Below are positions 42,382 through 51,301 of a stretch of 64,000 bases of DNA, piece after piece. Source of the stretch: Maribacter algarum (ex Zhang et al. 2020) (lineage in GTDB: Bacteria > Bacteroidota > Bacteroidia > Flavobacteriales > Flavobacteriaceae); NCBI RefSeq assembly GCF_005885635.1, contig NZ_VATY01000003.1:600507-664506 (forward strand). Reading direction: 5' to 3'. A program made the translations under genes and the position numbers. Under the pieces are notes generated by a model. The model was not told the DNA's origin. It searched no databases and saw only the letters and a program-made list of their open reading frames with translations. Each line of letters opens with the position of its first letter. Within the stretch, counting starts at the first letter, position 1.

Positions 42382-43431
42382 TTATATTATTAACATCGCA
42401 TCACCATACGAGTAGAATTTATAGCTTTCTAAAATCGCTTCCTTATATGCTTTCTTCATCAGATCATGTCCCATAAATGCAGAAACCATCATTAGTAAGG
42501 TAGACTTAGGTAAGTGGAAATTAGTTACCATGGCATTAGCAATACTAAAATCATAAGGAGGGAAAATGAACTTGTTTGTCCATCCATCATGAGTATTCAA
42601 AGTGTGTTGCGAAGATACAGCACTCTCTAAGCCTCTCATCGCAGTAGTACCCACCGCACAAATTCTTCGTTTATTTGCCTTGGCATTGTTTACAATTTCC
42701 GTCGCTTTTTCATCAATAATCAACTCCTCACTATCCATTTTATGTTTTGAAAGATCTTCAACCTCAACAGGATTAAAGGTACCTAAACCAACATGCAAGG
42801 TAAGCTCCGCAAATTTAACTCCTTTGATTTCTAAACGCTTCAAAAGGTGTTTTGAAAAATGTAGACCAGCTGTTGGTGCTGCAACAGCGCCTTCGTGCTT
42901 GGCATAAATTGTTTGGTAACGTTCTTCATCTTCAGGCTCTACATCCCTTTTAATGTATTTAGGTAATGGTGTTTCACCCAATTCCTTCAATTTTCTTCGG
43001 AAGTCGGTATATGAACCATCATAAAGAAATCGTAATGTTCTACCTCTGGAAGTGGTATTATCAATGACCTCTGCTACCAAAGTCTCATCGTCTCCAAAAT
43101 ACAATTTATTGCCAATACGTATTTTTCTTGCGGGATCTACAAGTACATCCCAAAGTCGTTGTTCTTCATTGAGCTCGCGAAGCAAAAACACTTCAATACG
43201 CGCTCCTGTTTTTTCCTTATTTCCAAACAACCTTGCCGGAAATACTTTTGTATTGTTGATGACCATAATATCATCTTCATCAAAATAGTCAATCATATCC
43301 TTGAACATTCTATGCTCAATTTTTCCAGAATCCCTATGGATTACCATCAATTTGGATTCATCTCTATTTTCTGAAGGATACTCCGCCAACAAGTTATCAG
43401 GAAGCTCAAAATTGAAGTGTGATAATTTCAT
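42382..43431 (-). CDS. queA: S-adenosylmethionine:tRNA ribosyltransferase-isomerase
   Basis: Penultimate enzyme of queuosine synthesis, making epoxyqueuosine in tRNA. The 349 residues show the family marks [58 protein letters not shown] and [15 protein letters not shown]. Cytosolic. It lies between aroA and rlmN on the same strand. Confidence 0.97.
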   Translation of the reverse strand: MKLSHFNFELPDNLLAEYPSENRDESKLMVIHRDSGKIEHRMFKDMIDYFDEDDIMVINNTKVFPARLFGNKEKTGARIEVFLLRELNEEQRLWDVLVDPARKIRIGNKLYFGDDETLVAEVIDNTTSRGRTLRFLYDGSYTDFRRKLKELGETPLPKYIKRDVEPEDEERYQTIYAKHEGAVAAPTAGLHFSKHLLKRLEIKGVKFAELTLHVGLGTFNPVEVEDLSKHKMDSEELIIDEKATEIVNNAKANKRRICAVGTTAMRGLESAVSSQHTLNTHDGWTNKFIFPPYDFSIANAMVTNFHLPKSTLLMMVSAFMGHDLMKKAYKEAILESYKFYSYGDAMLII

Positions 43432-43519
43432 TTACAGTGGTTTAGTTCTATTTTTTTTCGGCTGCAAATATACGACCCGGAGATAGGGGTTGTCAAGTAA
43501 AACAAGGATTAAATACAGA

Positions 43520-44749
43520 TTATAATTCTTTTACAGAAAATTGCAGTTGTTTCAGGTCCTTCCAGTAATCAGGATATGATTTTGAGACAACCTCCGCATC
43601 ATTGACTATAATTGTAGTTTTCATGGCTAAAGGAGCAAAAGCCATAGCCATTCGGTGGTCATTATAGGTGTCAATAGCGACATCGGCAGTTATATTTTCG
43701 GTAGGTTCTAATGTCAACGCCTTATCTGTAACCGAAATACTGGCCCCTAGTTTCGACAATTCAATGTCCAAAGCTTCCAGACGATCTGTTTCTTTTATTT
43801 TAAGGGTATGCAGGCCCGTTAAATGACAACCAATTCCAAGTCCAAAACAAGTGACTGCAATAGTTTGCGCTATGTCAGGTGCATCAGAAAGCTCAAGGTT
43901 TAAGTTGCCGGGTTTCAGGTCAGCTGTTTTGCTCAAAATGATGGTATTTTCTTCAAAAACAGTATAAACTCCTAGTTTCTGATAAATTTCCGAAAGTACA
44001 CTATCACCTTGTAGGCTATTCCTTTTGTATGCTGATAATTTTATTACCGTACCCACGGCGGAAAGTGCCACAATACTATAAAAATAAGATGCGGAACTCC
44101 AATCAGATTCCACGACCAAACTTGTTGGTTCTACAGAAGTTGTTGGAGTTACTATAATCGTATTCCCGTCAAAGGAAGTTTCGACTCCAATCTCATTCAA
44201 AAGTGCCAGTGTCATTTTTATATATGGCACCGAAGTAATTTTACCAATCAAGTTTAATTCTAAGCCCTTTTCTAAACTCGGAGCGATTAGCAGTAGAGAC
44301 GAGATATATTGACTACTAATATCAGCGGGAAGACTCACCGAATGATTTTTAAGTTTCTTTCCTTTGATACGAATTGGTGGATACCCATCATTCTTCTCAT
44401 ATTCAATATCGGCACCTAAGTTTCTTAAAGCATCAACCAAAACTTTAACTGGCCTCTCGGTCATTCGCTGCGAACCTGTCAATACCACTTCTTTGCTCTC
44501 TTGTGAAGCAAAATAACCCGTAAGAAAACGCATGGCAGTACCTGCATGGTGAATATCGACAATACCTTTGGAAATTTTCAAACCTTTTTCCATTACCTCA
44601 GCATCATCAGAATTTGAGATGTTGCTTATGGTAACATTTGAATATAATGCCCGTAACAATAAGGAACGGTTAGATTCACTTTTAGAACCTGTAATTTGAA
44701 TAGCTGCTTTTAGAAGTTTGCTGGACGGGCCAGATAGGTATAAATTCAA
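43520..44749 (-). CDS. aroA: 3-phosphoshikimate 1-carboxyvinyltransferase (EPSP synthase)
   Basis: Shikimate-pathway enzyme transferring enolpyruvyl to shikimate-3-phosphate. At 409 residues it is slightly shorter than the E. coli enzyme. It has GSKSESNRSLLLRAL, the Arg-containing ERPVKVLVDALRNLGA, and KETDRLEALDIELSKLGA near the C terminus. The active-site loop reads HHAGTAMRFL, not the GNAGTAMRPL of classical class I enzymes. TTG start at 44747-44749. It supplies the precursor used by the Phe/Tyr operon at 47-51 kb but is not part of it. Confidence 0.95.
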   Translation of the reverse strand: MNLYLSGPSSKLLKAAIQITGSKSESNRSLLLRALYSNVTISNISNSDDAEVMEKGLKISKGIVDIHHAGTAMRFLTGYFASQESKEVVLTGSQRMTERPVKVLVDALRNLGADIEYEKNDGYPPIRIKGKKLKNHSVSLPADISSQYISSLLLIAPSLEKGLELNLIGKITSVPYIKMTLALLNEIGVETSFDGNTIIVTPTTSVEPTSLVVESDWSSASYFYSIVALSAVGTVIKLSAYKRNSLQGDSVLSEIYQKLGVYTVFEENTIILSKTADLKPGNLNLELSDAPDIAQTIAVTCFGLGIGCHLTGLHTLKIKETDRLEALDIELSKLGASISVTDKALTLEPTENITADVAIDTYNDHRMAMAFAPLAMKTTIIVNDAEVVSKSYPDYWKDLKQLQFSVKEL

Positions 44750-44842
44750 GATTGTGTTCTCTTTTGAAGGTTTCTAAATATCGGGAGTCTGCAAATCAAA
44801 ACAATCCAAAGGACCAACCGAAATTAAGGGGCAAAGATAACA

Positions 44843-45169
44843 CTATTTCAACTTTTTGTTATTGTGGTGCCGGTCGTGGTCACGCTTCGCTTTAAGGTCA
44901 AGTTTCTTATAAAAGGCTTCTTGAAGATCTACTCCGGTTTGATTTGCAAGACATAACACAACAAACAGAACATCAGCAAGTTCTTCACCTAAATCTTTAT
45001 TTTTGTCCGATTCTTTTTCACTTTGCTCACCGTATCTACGGGCAATAATACGAGCTACCTCTCCTACTTCTTCGGTAAGTTGAGCCATGTTGGTGAGCTC
45101 ATTGAAATAGCGAACTCCGTGTTCTTTAATCCAATTGTCTACAGCCTTTTGAGAATCGTGTATATCCAT
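44843..45169 (-). CDS. MazG-like nucleotide pyrophosphohydrolase
   Basis: Small all-alpha NTP pyrophosphohydrolase of 108 residues. Metal-binding acidic residues of the MazG fold are in LTEEVGEVARII (E-x-x-E) and DLGEELADVLFVVLCLAN (E-x-x-D). It probably removes non-standard nucleotides. It lies directly after dtd and rsgA, with no spacing, in one leftward group. Confidence 0.9.
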   Translation of the reverse strand: MDIHDSQKAVDNWIKEHGVRYFNELTNMAQLTEEVGEVARIIARRYGEQSEKESDKNKDLGEELADVLFVVLCLANQTGVDLQEAFYKKLDLKAKRDHDRHHNNKKLK

Positions 45170-45621
45170 TATTGCTTGTTTTTTGTGTCTATTATAATAG
45201 TAACAGGGCCATCATTCAATAAATCTACCTTCATATTCGCACCAAAAATACCGGTCCCAACATTCTTACCTAAATCCGCTTTAAGCTGCTTCACAAAGCT
45301 CTCGTACAGCGGTATAGAAACCTCCGGTTTTGCTGCTTTTAGATAAGAAGGGCGATTCCCTTTTTTGGTCGATGCATGCAAGGTAAACTGGCTCACTACA
45401 ATAGCATCTCCCTTTATTTCAAGAATCGATTTATTCATCACCCCCTCGTGGTCATTAAAAATACGGAGATTGGCGATTTTACGAGAAAGCCATTCTATAT
45501 CTTCTTTGGAGTCTTCATTTTCAATGCCCAAAAGAATAAGTAATCCTGTTTCGATTATTGAAGTGATTTTTCCTTCAACGGTAACACTCGCCCTAGAAAC
45601 TCTTTGAATTACCGCTCTCAC
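45169..45621 (-). CDS. dtd: D-aminoacyl-tRNA deacylase
   Basis: Cytosolic proofreading enzyme removing D-amino acids from tRNA. The 150 residues have MRAVIQRVSRASVTVEG at the start, the central SQFTLHASTKKGNRPSY (active-site SQFTL) and the C-terminal GP-motif NDGPVTIIIDTKN. GTG start overlapping the rsgA stop by 4 bases. Confidence 0.97.
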   Translation of the reverse strand: MRAVIQRVSRASVTVEGKITSIIETGLLILLGIENEDSKEDIEWLSRKIANLRIFNDHEGVMNKSILEIKGDAIVVSQFTLHASTKKGNRPSYLKAAKPEVSIPLYESFVKQLKADLGKNVGTGIFGANMKVDLLNDGPVTIIIDTKNKQ

Positions 45622-46571
45622 TTTTTCTCTCCGTATATGTCCATTCTATAATTCTCTTCTTCACCTGTAATCATTTGCACATAGCTTTTGTATCGACTCC
45701 ATGCCACCTCATCATTATCCAGAGCCTCTTTTACGGCACATTTAGGTTCATCTAAATGAAGGCAATTATTGAACTTGCAATTAATTTTCAATTTAAAGAA
45801 TTCTCGAAAGTAATCTCCGATTTCTTCTTTCTCCATGTCGACAATTCCGAAACCTTTGATCCCTGGCGTATCAATAATCCGGGCATCGAAACTCAAGTCA
45901 TACATTTCGGCGAAAGTGGTTGTATGTTGCCCTTGCAAATGCTGTTCGGAAATTTCCCTTGTTTTGAGTTCTAAGGTTTTCTCTAAGGCATTGACTAAAG
46001 TAGATTTTCCAGCACCCGAATGCCCCGCAAACATGCTCGTTTTTCCTATCATAAGCTCTTTAACCTTATCTACATTTTTTCCCGTTGTTGCCGATATTCC
46101 TATACATTCATAACCTATGCTTCGGTAAAGTGCAGCCAAATATTTTACCTCTAGTAATTCTTCTTCATCGTAGGTATCAACTTTATTAAAAAGTAGGATA
46201 ACAGGAATATCATAGGCTTCGGCAGTAGCTAGAAACCGATCAATAAAGACAGCATACGTCTTCGGATTATTTAATGTAACCAATAAAAAAACTCGGTCTA
46301 GATTTGCTGCTATAATATGTGTTTGCTTAGAGAGATTCACTGACTTACGGATAATATAATTCTTGCGTTCCTCAATTGCAGAAATTGTTCCGACAGTAGC
46401 ATCACCTAATTCTTCAATCTCAAATACCACAACATCGCCCACAGCAATTGGATTGGTACTTTTAATCCCTTGAATACGAAATTTCCCTTTAATACGACAT
46501 TCGTAGAACGTACCATCTTCGATTTTAACAGTGTACCAGCTTCCCGTTGATTTATAGACAACCCCTCGCAT
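45618..46571 (-). CDS. rsgA: Ribosome small subunit-dependent GTPase RsgA
   Basis: GTPase acting in late 30S maturation. The 317 residues show the N-terminal OB fold, the circularly permuted GTPase order with G4 NKVD first, then G1 GHSGAGKSTLVN, G3 DTPGIKGFG, and the zinc-binding C-terminal CKFNNCLHLDEPKCAV. First gene of the group rsgA-dtd-mazG-like. Confidence 0.97.
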   Translation of the reverse strand: MRGVVYKSTGSWYTVKIEDGTFYECRIKGKFRIQGIKSTNPIAVGDVVVFEIEELGDATVGTISAIEERKNYIIRKSVNLSKQTHIIAANLDRVFLLVTLNNPKTYAVFIDRFLATAEAYDIPVILLFNKVDTYDEEELLEVKYLAALYRSIGYECIGISATTGKNVDKVKELMIGKTSMFAGHSGAGKSTLVNALEKTLELKTREISEQHLQGQHTTTFAEMYDLSFDARIIDTPGIKGFGIVDMEKEEIGDYFREFFKLKINCKFNNCLHLDEPKCAVKEALDNDEVAWSRYKSYVQMITGEEENYRMDIYGEKK

Positions 46572-46734
46572 TCATTAGATTTAGTTTACAAAGAAAAGCA
46601 ATACTTTTATATTACTGTCTTTCAGAGGGTAGTAACATCCTGTATATGATTTGTACGACTTCAAAAAGTTGTAATTTGATGCAACCCTTCCACAAACCTA
46701 TTGTCTTTAAATACTAACATATAAATATTAAATC

Positions 46735-47178
46735 ATGAAGAAAATTGTACTTATTGCAAGCTTAGTTTTGCTTGTTAGCCTTGAAGTTAACGCACAACAA
46801 ATCAAAGTAGTCACTAGTGTAGAATCAATTGTGCCCAATGGTTTGGGCCGTTCACGTATTGTCGATGCCCAAGAGGAAAAGAATTTTGGTGAATATACTA
46901 CTACGCAAACCGAAGAGGACAACACAAGAAACAAATCAAAAAGAGGTGATATTCGAGTTAAGAATTTCGAGGAAACCAAGTTGCTTAATTTTTACAACAT
47001 TGCTGGAATCCGTTTTCAGAATATTGCCGCAAACGATGCGGTTATATCATCAAAATTAACTTCCATGATAAAAGATGGATGGGAACTCATATTTGTAACC
47101 AGCGGTGTTGAAGCGGATGCTGGGGGCGACGATGGACAAGGTATTTTTATTACTCGTTATATTTTTAAGAAAGATTGA
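46735..47178 (+). CDS. Secreted hypothetical protein
   Basis: Exported protein of 147 residues: signal 1-20 (VSLEVNAQQ), then a short domain with a conserved-looking KVVTSVESIVPNGLGRSRIV, a charged linker and a C-terminal WELIFVTSGVEADAGGDDGQ followed by a final strand ending YIFKKD. No family is recognised. It stands alone between rsgA (divergent) and the aromatic operon (convergent). Confidence 0.75.
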   Translation: MKKIVLIASLVLLVSLEVNAQQIKVVTSVESIVPNGLGRSRIVDAQEEKNFGEYTTTQTEEDNTRNKSKRGDIRVKNFEETKLLNFYNIAGIRFQNIAANDAVISSKLTSMIKDGWELIFVTSGVEADAGGDDGQGIFITRYIFKKD

Positions 47179-47183
47179 GATAA

Positions 47184-47248
47184 CTGTCACATCGAGTAGA
47201 GTCGAGATACCTCCTAACTAAGGTTCTCGACTCGGCTCGAATCGACAG
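47184..47248. repeat. Long imperfect palindrome between convergent genes
   Basis: CTGTCACATCGAGTAGAGTC (from 47184) and the sequence ending GGCTCGAATCGACAG (to 47248) pair over about 20 of 24 positions around a CCTCC/TAAGG loop. It is of the TCGAG-rich dispersed class found in Flavobacteriia, and may end transcription from both sides. Confidence 0.65.
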
Positions 47249-47258
47249 AGTATTCTAT

Positions 47259-48341
47259 TTATGCTTTTACAATCTTATTCTGGTGGTTAATGGACTCTTG
47301 GTGAATCGCTTTAAACATTTTAAGTACAAACTCTTCGCTCAATCCTTTTGTTTCGCCTTCAAGAATCATCTTTCCTAAAATCTCATTCCAACGGTTGGAC
47401 TGTAATACTGCTACGTTTCGGGTTTTCTTTAATTTACCAATACTGTCTGCAACCTTCATTCGCTTACCCATAGTATCGATTAATTGATTGTCAATAACAT
47501 CAATTTGAGCTCTTAAACCACTCAATTGGCTGTTGTATTCTGCTTCTGGGTCTGATTCTTTTCTGATTTTCAAATCGTTCATAATCTGAACTAATCTATC
47601 CGGAGTTACTTGCTGCGCAGCATCACTCCAAGCATTATCAGGGTCGTGATGTGTTTCAATCATCAATCCGTCAAAATTCAAATCTAATGCAGTTTGCGAA
47701 ACATCAAAAATCATATCGCGCTTTCCAGTAATATGCGATGGGTCATTGATTAATGGCAAATCAGGGAATTTATTCTGAAACTCAATCGCCAATTGCCATT
47801 CTGGAATGTTTCTGTATTTCGACTTTTCGTAGGTTGAAAACCCTCTATGAATCGCTCCTAATTTCTTGATTCCAGCGGTATGCAAACGTTCGATTCCCCC
47901 TAACCAAAGCGCTAAATCAGGATTTACTGGGTTCTTTACCAAAACAATCTTGTCGGTACCAGCCAACGCATCAGCCAGTTCTTGCATGATAAACGGACTC
48001 ACCGTTGAGCGTGCACCAATCCACAACAAATCAATATCATGTTCTAAAGCTAGTTCTACATGAGCACGGTTCGCTACTTCTGTGGCCGTCTTTAAACCTG
48101 TTTCTGTTTTTACTTTTTGGAGCCATTTCAAACCTAAGGCGCCAACACCTTCAAAGTTTCCTGGTCGTGTTCTAGGCTTCCAGATACCTGCGCGGTAGTA
48201 ATTGACATCGGTATCTTTTAGGCTATGCGCAATTCCTAACACCTGTTCTTCGGTTTCAGCACTACATGGCCCTGCTATCACTAGTGGATGGTCTAAACCC
48301 ATATCATCCAACCATGTTCTCATTTCTTTTGTATTCTCCAT
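47259..48341 (-). CDS. DAHP synthase fused to type II chorismate mutase
   Basis: Bifunctional protein of 360 residues. The N-terminal part (about 1-260) is a type I-beta (KDO8P-synthase-like) DAHP synthase with PLVIAGPCSAET, KPRTRPGNFEGVG, LKTATEV and DPSHITGKRD; the C-terminal part (about 270-355) is an AroQ-type chorismate mutase (QLSGLRAQIDVIDNQLIDTMGKRMKVADSIGKLKK). The order synthase-then-mutase is known from Prevotella. It starts and commits the Phe/Tyr branch and may be feedback-controlled through the mutase domain. Last gene of the operon controlled by the leader at 51302. Confidence 0.95.
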   Translation of the reverse strand: MENTKEMRTWLDDMGLDHPLVIAGPCSAETEEQVLGIAHSLKDTDVNYYRAGIWKPRTRPGNFEGVGALGLKWLQKVKTETGLKTATEVANRAHVELALEHDIDLLWIGARSTVSPFIMQELADALAGTDKIVLVKNPVNPDLALWLGGIERLHTAGIKKLGAIHRGFSTYEKSKYRNIPEWQLAIEFQNKFPDLPLINDPSHITGKRDMIFDVSQTALDLNFDGLMIETHHDPDNAWSDAAQQVTPDRLVQIMNDLKIRKESDPEAEYNSQLSGLRAQIDVIDNQLIDTMGKRMKVADSIGKLKKTRNVAVLQSNRWNEILGKMILEGETKGLSEEFVLKMFKAIHQESINHQNKIVKA

Positions 48342-49201
48342 TACTTTTTGTTTAGTGGTATTCCGTTTAATATTTCTTTAATCTTATTCGTGTTATTCAT
48401 TTCATTATAAATGCCTTCAAAGTCGTTTTCTAAAAGCATTTGTTTGAATTCTTCCAAATTTTGAATATACTCCTCGAGTGTTTCTACAACATTCTTTTTA
48501 TTCTGTTCAAAAATAGGCGCCCACATTGCTGGTGAACTTTTTGCCAAACGCACGGTGCTTTCGAAACCAGACCCTGCCATATCAAAAATATCCCGTTCGT
48601 TTTTCTCTTTTTCAATTACTGTTTTCCCTAACATAAATGAACTGATATGCGACAAATGCGACACATAAGCGATATGCTTATCATGTGCCTCAGGATTCAT
48701 ATATCGAATTCGCATTCCCATCTTTTGGAACAACTCTAAGGCCCTTTCCTGCAATTTGAAAGCGGTCTTTTCTACCTCACAAATGATATTCGTCTTTCCT
48801 TCGTACAAACCTTCAATAGCTGCCGACGGGCCGGAAAATTCCGTACCTGCAATTGGGTGTGCTGCTAAATAATTTCTTCGCTTCGGATGATTATCCAACT
48901 GTTTGCAAATCAATTGTTTTGTAGAACCGCCGTCAAAAACGACACAATCATCATTTACAGCATCCAATATTTTGGGAAGCTCTGTTACCAAAACATCTAC
49001 AGGAATAGATACAATCACCATATCGGCTAATCCTAAATCTTCATAGTTTGATTTCACATCAATAAGATTCAAAGTAAAAGCTTCTTCTAAATGGGCATCG
49101 TTGGCATCAATGCCATAAATCTTAGATTCCGGCATAATGCGTTTAATGTCCTTCGCGAAAGACCCTCCTATTAATCCAATACCGATTATAAAAACGTTCA
49201 T
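48341..49201 (-). CDS. tyrA: Prephenate dehydrogenase
   Basis: NAD-dependent enzyme turning prephenate into 4-hydroxyphenylpyruvate for tyrosine. The 286 residues start with the Rossmann motif VFIIGIGLIGGSFAKDI, and have AAHPIAGTEFSGP and YVSHLSHISSFMLG with the catalytic His. No ACT domain. It overlaps the DAHP synthase start by one base. Confidence 0.94.
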   Translation of the reverse strand: MNVFIIGIGLIGGSFAKDIKRIMPESKIYGIDANDAHLEEAFTLNLIDVKSNYEDLGLADMVIVSIPVDVLVTELPKILDAVNDDCVVFDGGSTKQLICKQLDNHPKRRNYLAAHPIAGTEFSGPSAAIEGLYEGKTNIICEVEKTAFKLQERALELFQKMGMRIRYMNPEAHDKHIAYVSHLSHISSFMLGKTVIEKEKNERDIFDMAGSGFESTVRLAKSSPAMWAPIFEQNKKNVVETLEEYIQNLEEFKQMLLENDFEGIYNEMNNTNKIKEILNGIPLNKK

Positions 49202-49202
49202 A

Positions 49203-50348
49203 TCAAAACCTGTCTATTGCTTCTTGAATCTTGTCCTCGGGCACACATAAGGAAAATCGTATATATCCTTCTCCATTGCTTCCGAAAATGGTTCCCGGCG
49301 TAATAAAAATATTTTTGTCATACAGAATATCGTCAATAAACTTTTCTGCGGATGGCACACCGTAAGGTAACTTTGCCCAAATGAACATTCCCACGGAAGT
49401 GGAATCATAAGTACATCCTAATTTTTTCACCAATTGCAACATCAACTCCTTTCGTCCTGAATAGACCTTGTTCAAATTGTCAAACCAATCTTGAGTACTT
49501 CCTAAAGCCGCAATAGCCCCTTTTTGAATTCCGTAGAACATTCCGGAATCCATATTGCTTTTTACTTTCAGAATGGACTTCAAGTTTTTTTCATTCCCAA
49601 GAACCATCCCCACGCGCCATCCGGCCATGTTAAAAGTTTTACTCAGGGAATTCAGTTCTAAAGCAACATCCTTAGCACCATTTATGTTGAGAATGCTTGT
49701 CGGATTGTCATTCAAAACAAAACTGTATGGATTATCATTGATTAATAGGATATTATTCCGTTGTGCAAAAGCTATTAATTTTTCAAACTGCAATTTAGTA
49801 GCCTTTGCCCCTGTTGGCATATGTGGATAGCTCGTCCACATGAGTTTTACTTTGGATAAATCTTCTTTCCCTAACTGCTCCAAATCAGGAAACCAATCTT
49901 TATCTTCAACCAAATCGTAATACTGCGGAACGGCACCAACTAATTTGCTCACAGCGGTATACGTGGGATAACCTGGATTCGGAATCAACACCTCATCTCC
50001 TTCATTCAAAAAAGCCATGCTAATATGCATGATACCTTCTTTGGAACCCATCAACGGAAGAATTTCGGTTGTAGCATCTGCTTCGACGCCAAATTTTGAT
50101 GCATAGAATTTCGCAATCGCTTCCCGTAATTCGGGCAAACCTTGGTAGCTCTGATATTGATGTGCCCCGGAATCATTAACTGCATTCTGAATTGTTTTAA
50201 TCACGGCTGTAGATGGGACTAAATCAGGACTCCCAATACCCATATTGATTATCGGTTTTCCATCGGCCATAAGTCCGCGTACTTCTCGTAACTTTTTAGA
50301 GAAGTAGTATTCCTGAACCGTTTCAAGTCTATCAGCCGTCTGTATCAT
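49203..50348 (-). CDS. PLP-dependent aminotransferase (aromatic pathway)
   Basis: Class I/II aminotransferase of 381 residues. It has PIINMGIGSPDLVPS, the cofactor motif PNPGYPTYTAV, NDNPYSFV, the Schiff-base Lys in LNSLSKTFNMAGWRVGM and the phosphate-binding Arg in GYIRFSL. Its place between pheA and tyrA makes the last transamination of phenylpyruvate and hydroxyphenylpyruvate, or of prephenate, its likely task. It overlaps pheA by 4 bases. Confidence 0.92.
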   Translation of the reverse strand: MIQTADRLETVQEYYFSKKLREVRGLMADGKPIINMGIGSPDLVPSTAVIKTIQNAVNDSGAHQYQSYQGLPELREAIAKFYASKFGVEADATTEILPLMGSKEGIMHISMAFLNEGDEVLIPNPGYPTYTAVSKLVGAVPQYYDLVEDKDWFPDLEQLGKEDLSKVKLMWTSYPHMPTGAKATKLQFEKLIAFAQRNNILLINDNPYSFVLNDNPTSILNINGAKDVALELNSLSKTFNMAGWRVGMVLGNEKNLKSILKVKSNMDSGMFYGIQKGAIAALGSTQDWFDNLNKVYSGRKELMLQLVKKLGCTYDSTSVGMFIWAKLPYGVPSAEKFIDDILYDKNIFITPGTIFGSNGEGYIRFSLCVPEDKIQEAIDRF

Positions 50349-51172
50349 TCTCTGGCATTTTTATATTCACCCAATACTTTAAAATCTTCTGACATGATGT
50401 TCAACAGCGCTTTTGCTTTTTTAAAATTGGCATAACCTTCAAAAGTCACATCAACAAAAAAGGCATATTTCCAAGGGGTCTCAATAATAGGAAGACTTTG
50501 AATTTTCGTCAAGTTCAAATTGCAATCACTCATAACATTAAGCATAGCGGCCAAACTACCGCGTTTGTGGTCAGTTATAAAACGTACGGATGCTTTGTTA
50601 ATAACCTCCTTTGGAAGCTCCTTGTTTTTAGTTTTTACAATGATAAATCGAGTTGAATTATTCTTAATCGTCTGTATGTCGGATGCTACGATGTCCAAAT
50701 CATATAACTCGGCTGCAACCTTAGGCGCAATTGCCGCAACATTTTTCAAACCATGCTTTTGAATTTGCTTGGCAGTCTCAGCGGTATCTACATCTTCAAC
50801 CATTTTTATATGCGGTTTGGTCTTTAGATATTCACGACATTGTAAAAGTGCCATAGGGTGCGAACGAACCTCTTCTATATCTTGTAAATCCTGACCCTTA
50901 TATACCATGAGATGATGATGGATATTCAGATAATGTTCACCGATAATATGCAAACCTTTGTCATATACAAGGGCATAATTGGGAATTATGGAGCCAGCAA
51001 TAGAATTTTCAATTGCCATTATTCCCTTATCAGCCGTGCCATCCAACAATTGATCTACCAAGCCATGAAATGATAAACATTCTACCAATTCAATGTTATC
51101 CCCATAATAGTCCTTTGCCACTTGGTGGTGGTTTGAACCTTGAATTCCTTGTATGGCTACTTTCAATTTCAT
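50345..51172 (-). CDS. pheA: Prephenate dehydratase
   Basis: Converts prephenate to phenylpyruvate. The 275 residues start KVAIQGIQGSNHHQVA, have the catalytic Thr-Arg-Phe motif in NNSTRFIIVKTK (about 176), and a C-terminal ACT domain (about 198-272). In the ACT domain the usual Phe-binding ESRP is QSLP (LTKIQSLPII), and GALV is GSLA. No chorismate mutase domain; that activity is on the DAHP synthase. First structural gene after the attenuator. Confidence 0.96.
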   Translation of the reverse strand: MKLKVAIQGIQGSNHHQVAKDYYGDNIELVECLSFHGLVDQLLDGTADKGIMAIENSIAGSIIPNYALVYDKGLHIIGEHYLNIHHHLMVYKGQDLQDIEEVRSHPMALLQCREYLKTKPHIKMVEDVDTAETAKQIQKHGLKNVAAIAPKVAAELYDLDIVASDIQTIKNNSTRFIIVKTKNKELPKEVINKASVRFITDHKRGSLAAMLNVMSDCNLNLTKIQSLPIIETPWKYAFFVDVTFEGYANFKKAKALLNIMSEDFKVLGEYKNARE

Positions 51173-51202
51173 ACTCTTTAGTTACTCCAGTATTTACAAT
51201 AG

Positions 51203-51248
51203 ACCCTGAAATAAATTCAGGGTTCTCAAATTCAGAGAATTTGAGAAC
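51203..51248. repeat. Two adjoining perfect palindromes before pheA
   Basis: ACCCTGAA-ATAAA-TTCAGGGT (51203-51223, 8-base stem) and GTTCTCAAATTC-AGA-GAATTTGAGAAC (51222-51248, 12-base stem) share two bases. They lie between the attenuator terminator and the pheA start and would form strong hairpins in the 5' end of the read-through mRNA. The first resembles a dispersed repeat of Flavobacteriia. Confidence 0.75.
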
Positions 51249-51276
51249 AAAAAAAGTCCTGCTTTTCGCAGGACTT
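51249..51276 (-). terminator. Attenuator terminator of the Phe/Tyr operon
   Basis: Read leftwards: AAGTCCTGC-GAAAA-GCAGGACTT with a perfect 9-base stem, then a run of T. It sits between the leader peptide and pheA, so it can only act as a conditional stop. The left arm AGTCCTG is also complementary to CAGGACT inside the leader gene (51309-51315). Confidence 0.92.
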
Positions 51277-51301
51277 CTATATTATATCTAACTTGAATAT
51301 A

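Noticed and set aside
43520-44749. aroA as part of the Phe/Tyr operon
   Set aside because: It is separated by rsgA, dtd, mazG-like and an oppositely oriented gene, so it cannot share the attenuated transcript.
44843-45169. MazG-like protein as part of a toxin-antitoxin module
   Set aside because: It is in a tight housekeeping group with dtd and rsgA and has the full metal site of a nucleotide pyrophosphohydrolase.
51249-51276. Terminator belonging to the M20 peptidase gene
   Set aside because: It lies over 230 bases after that gene's stop, and the leader frame and complementary segments between them make a regulated attenuator the better reading.
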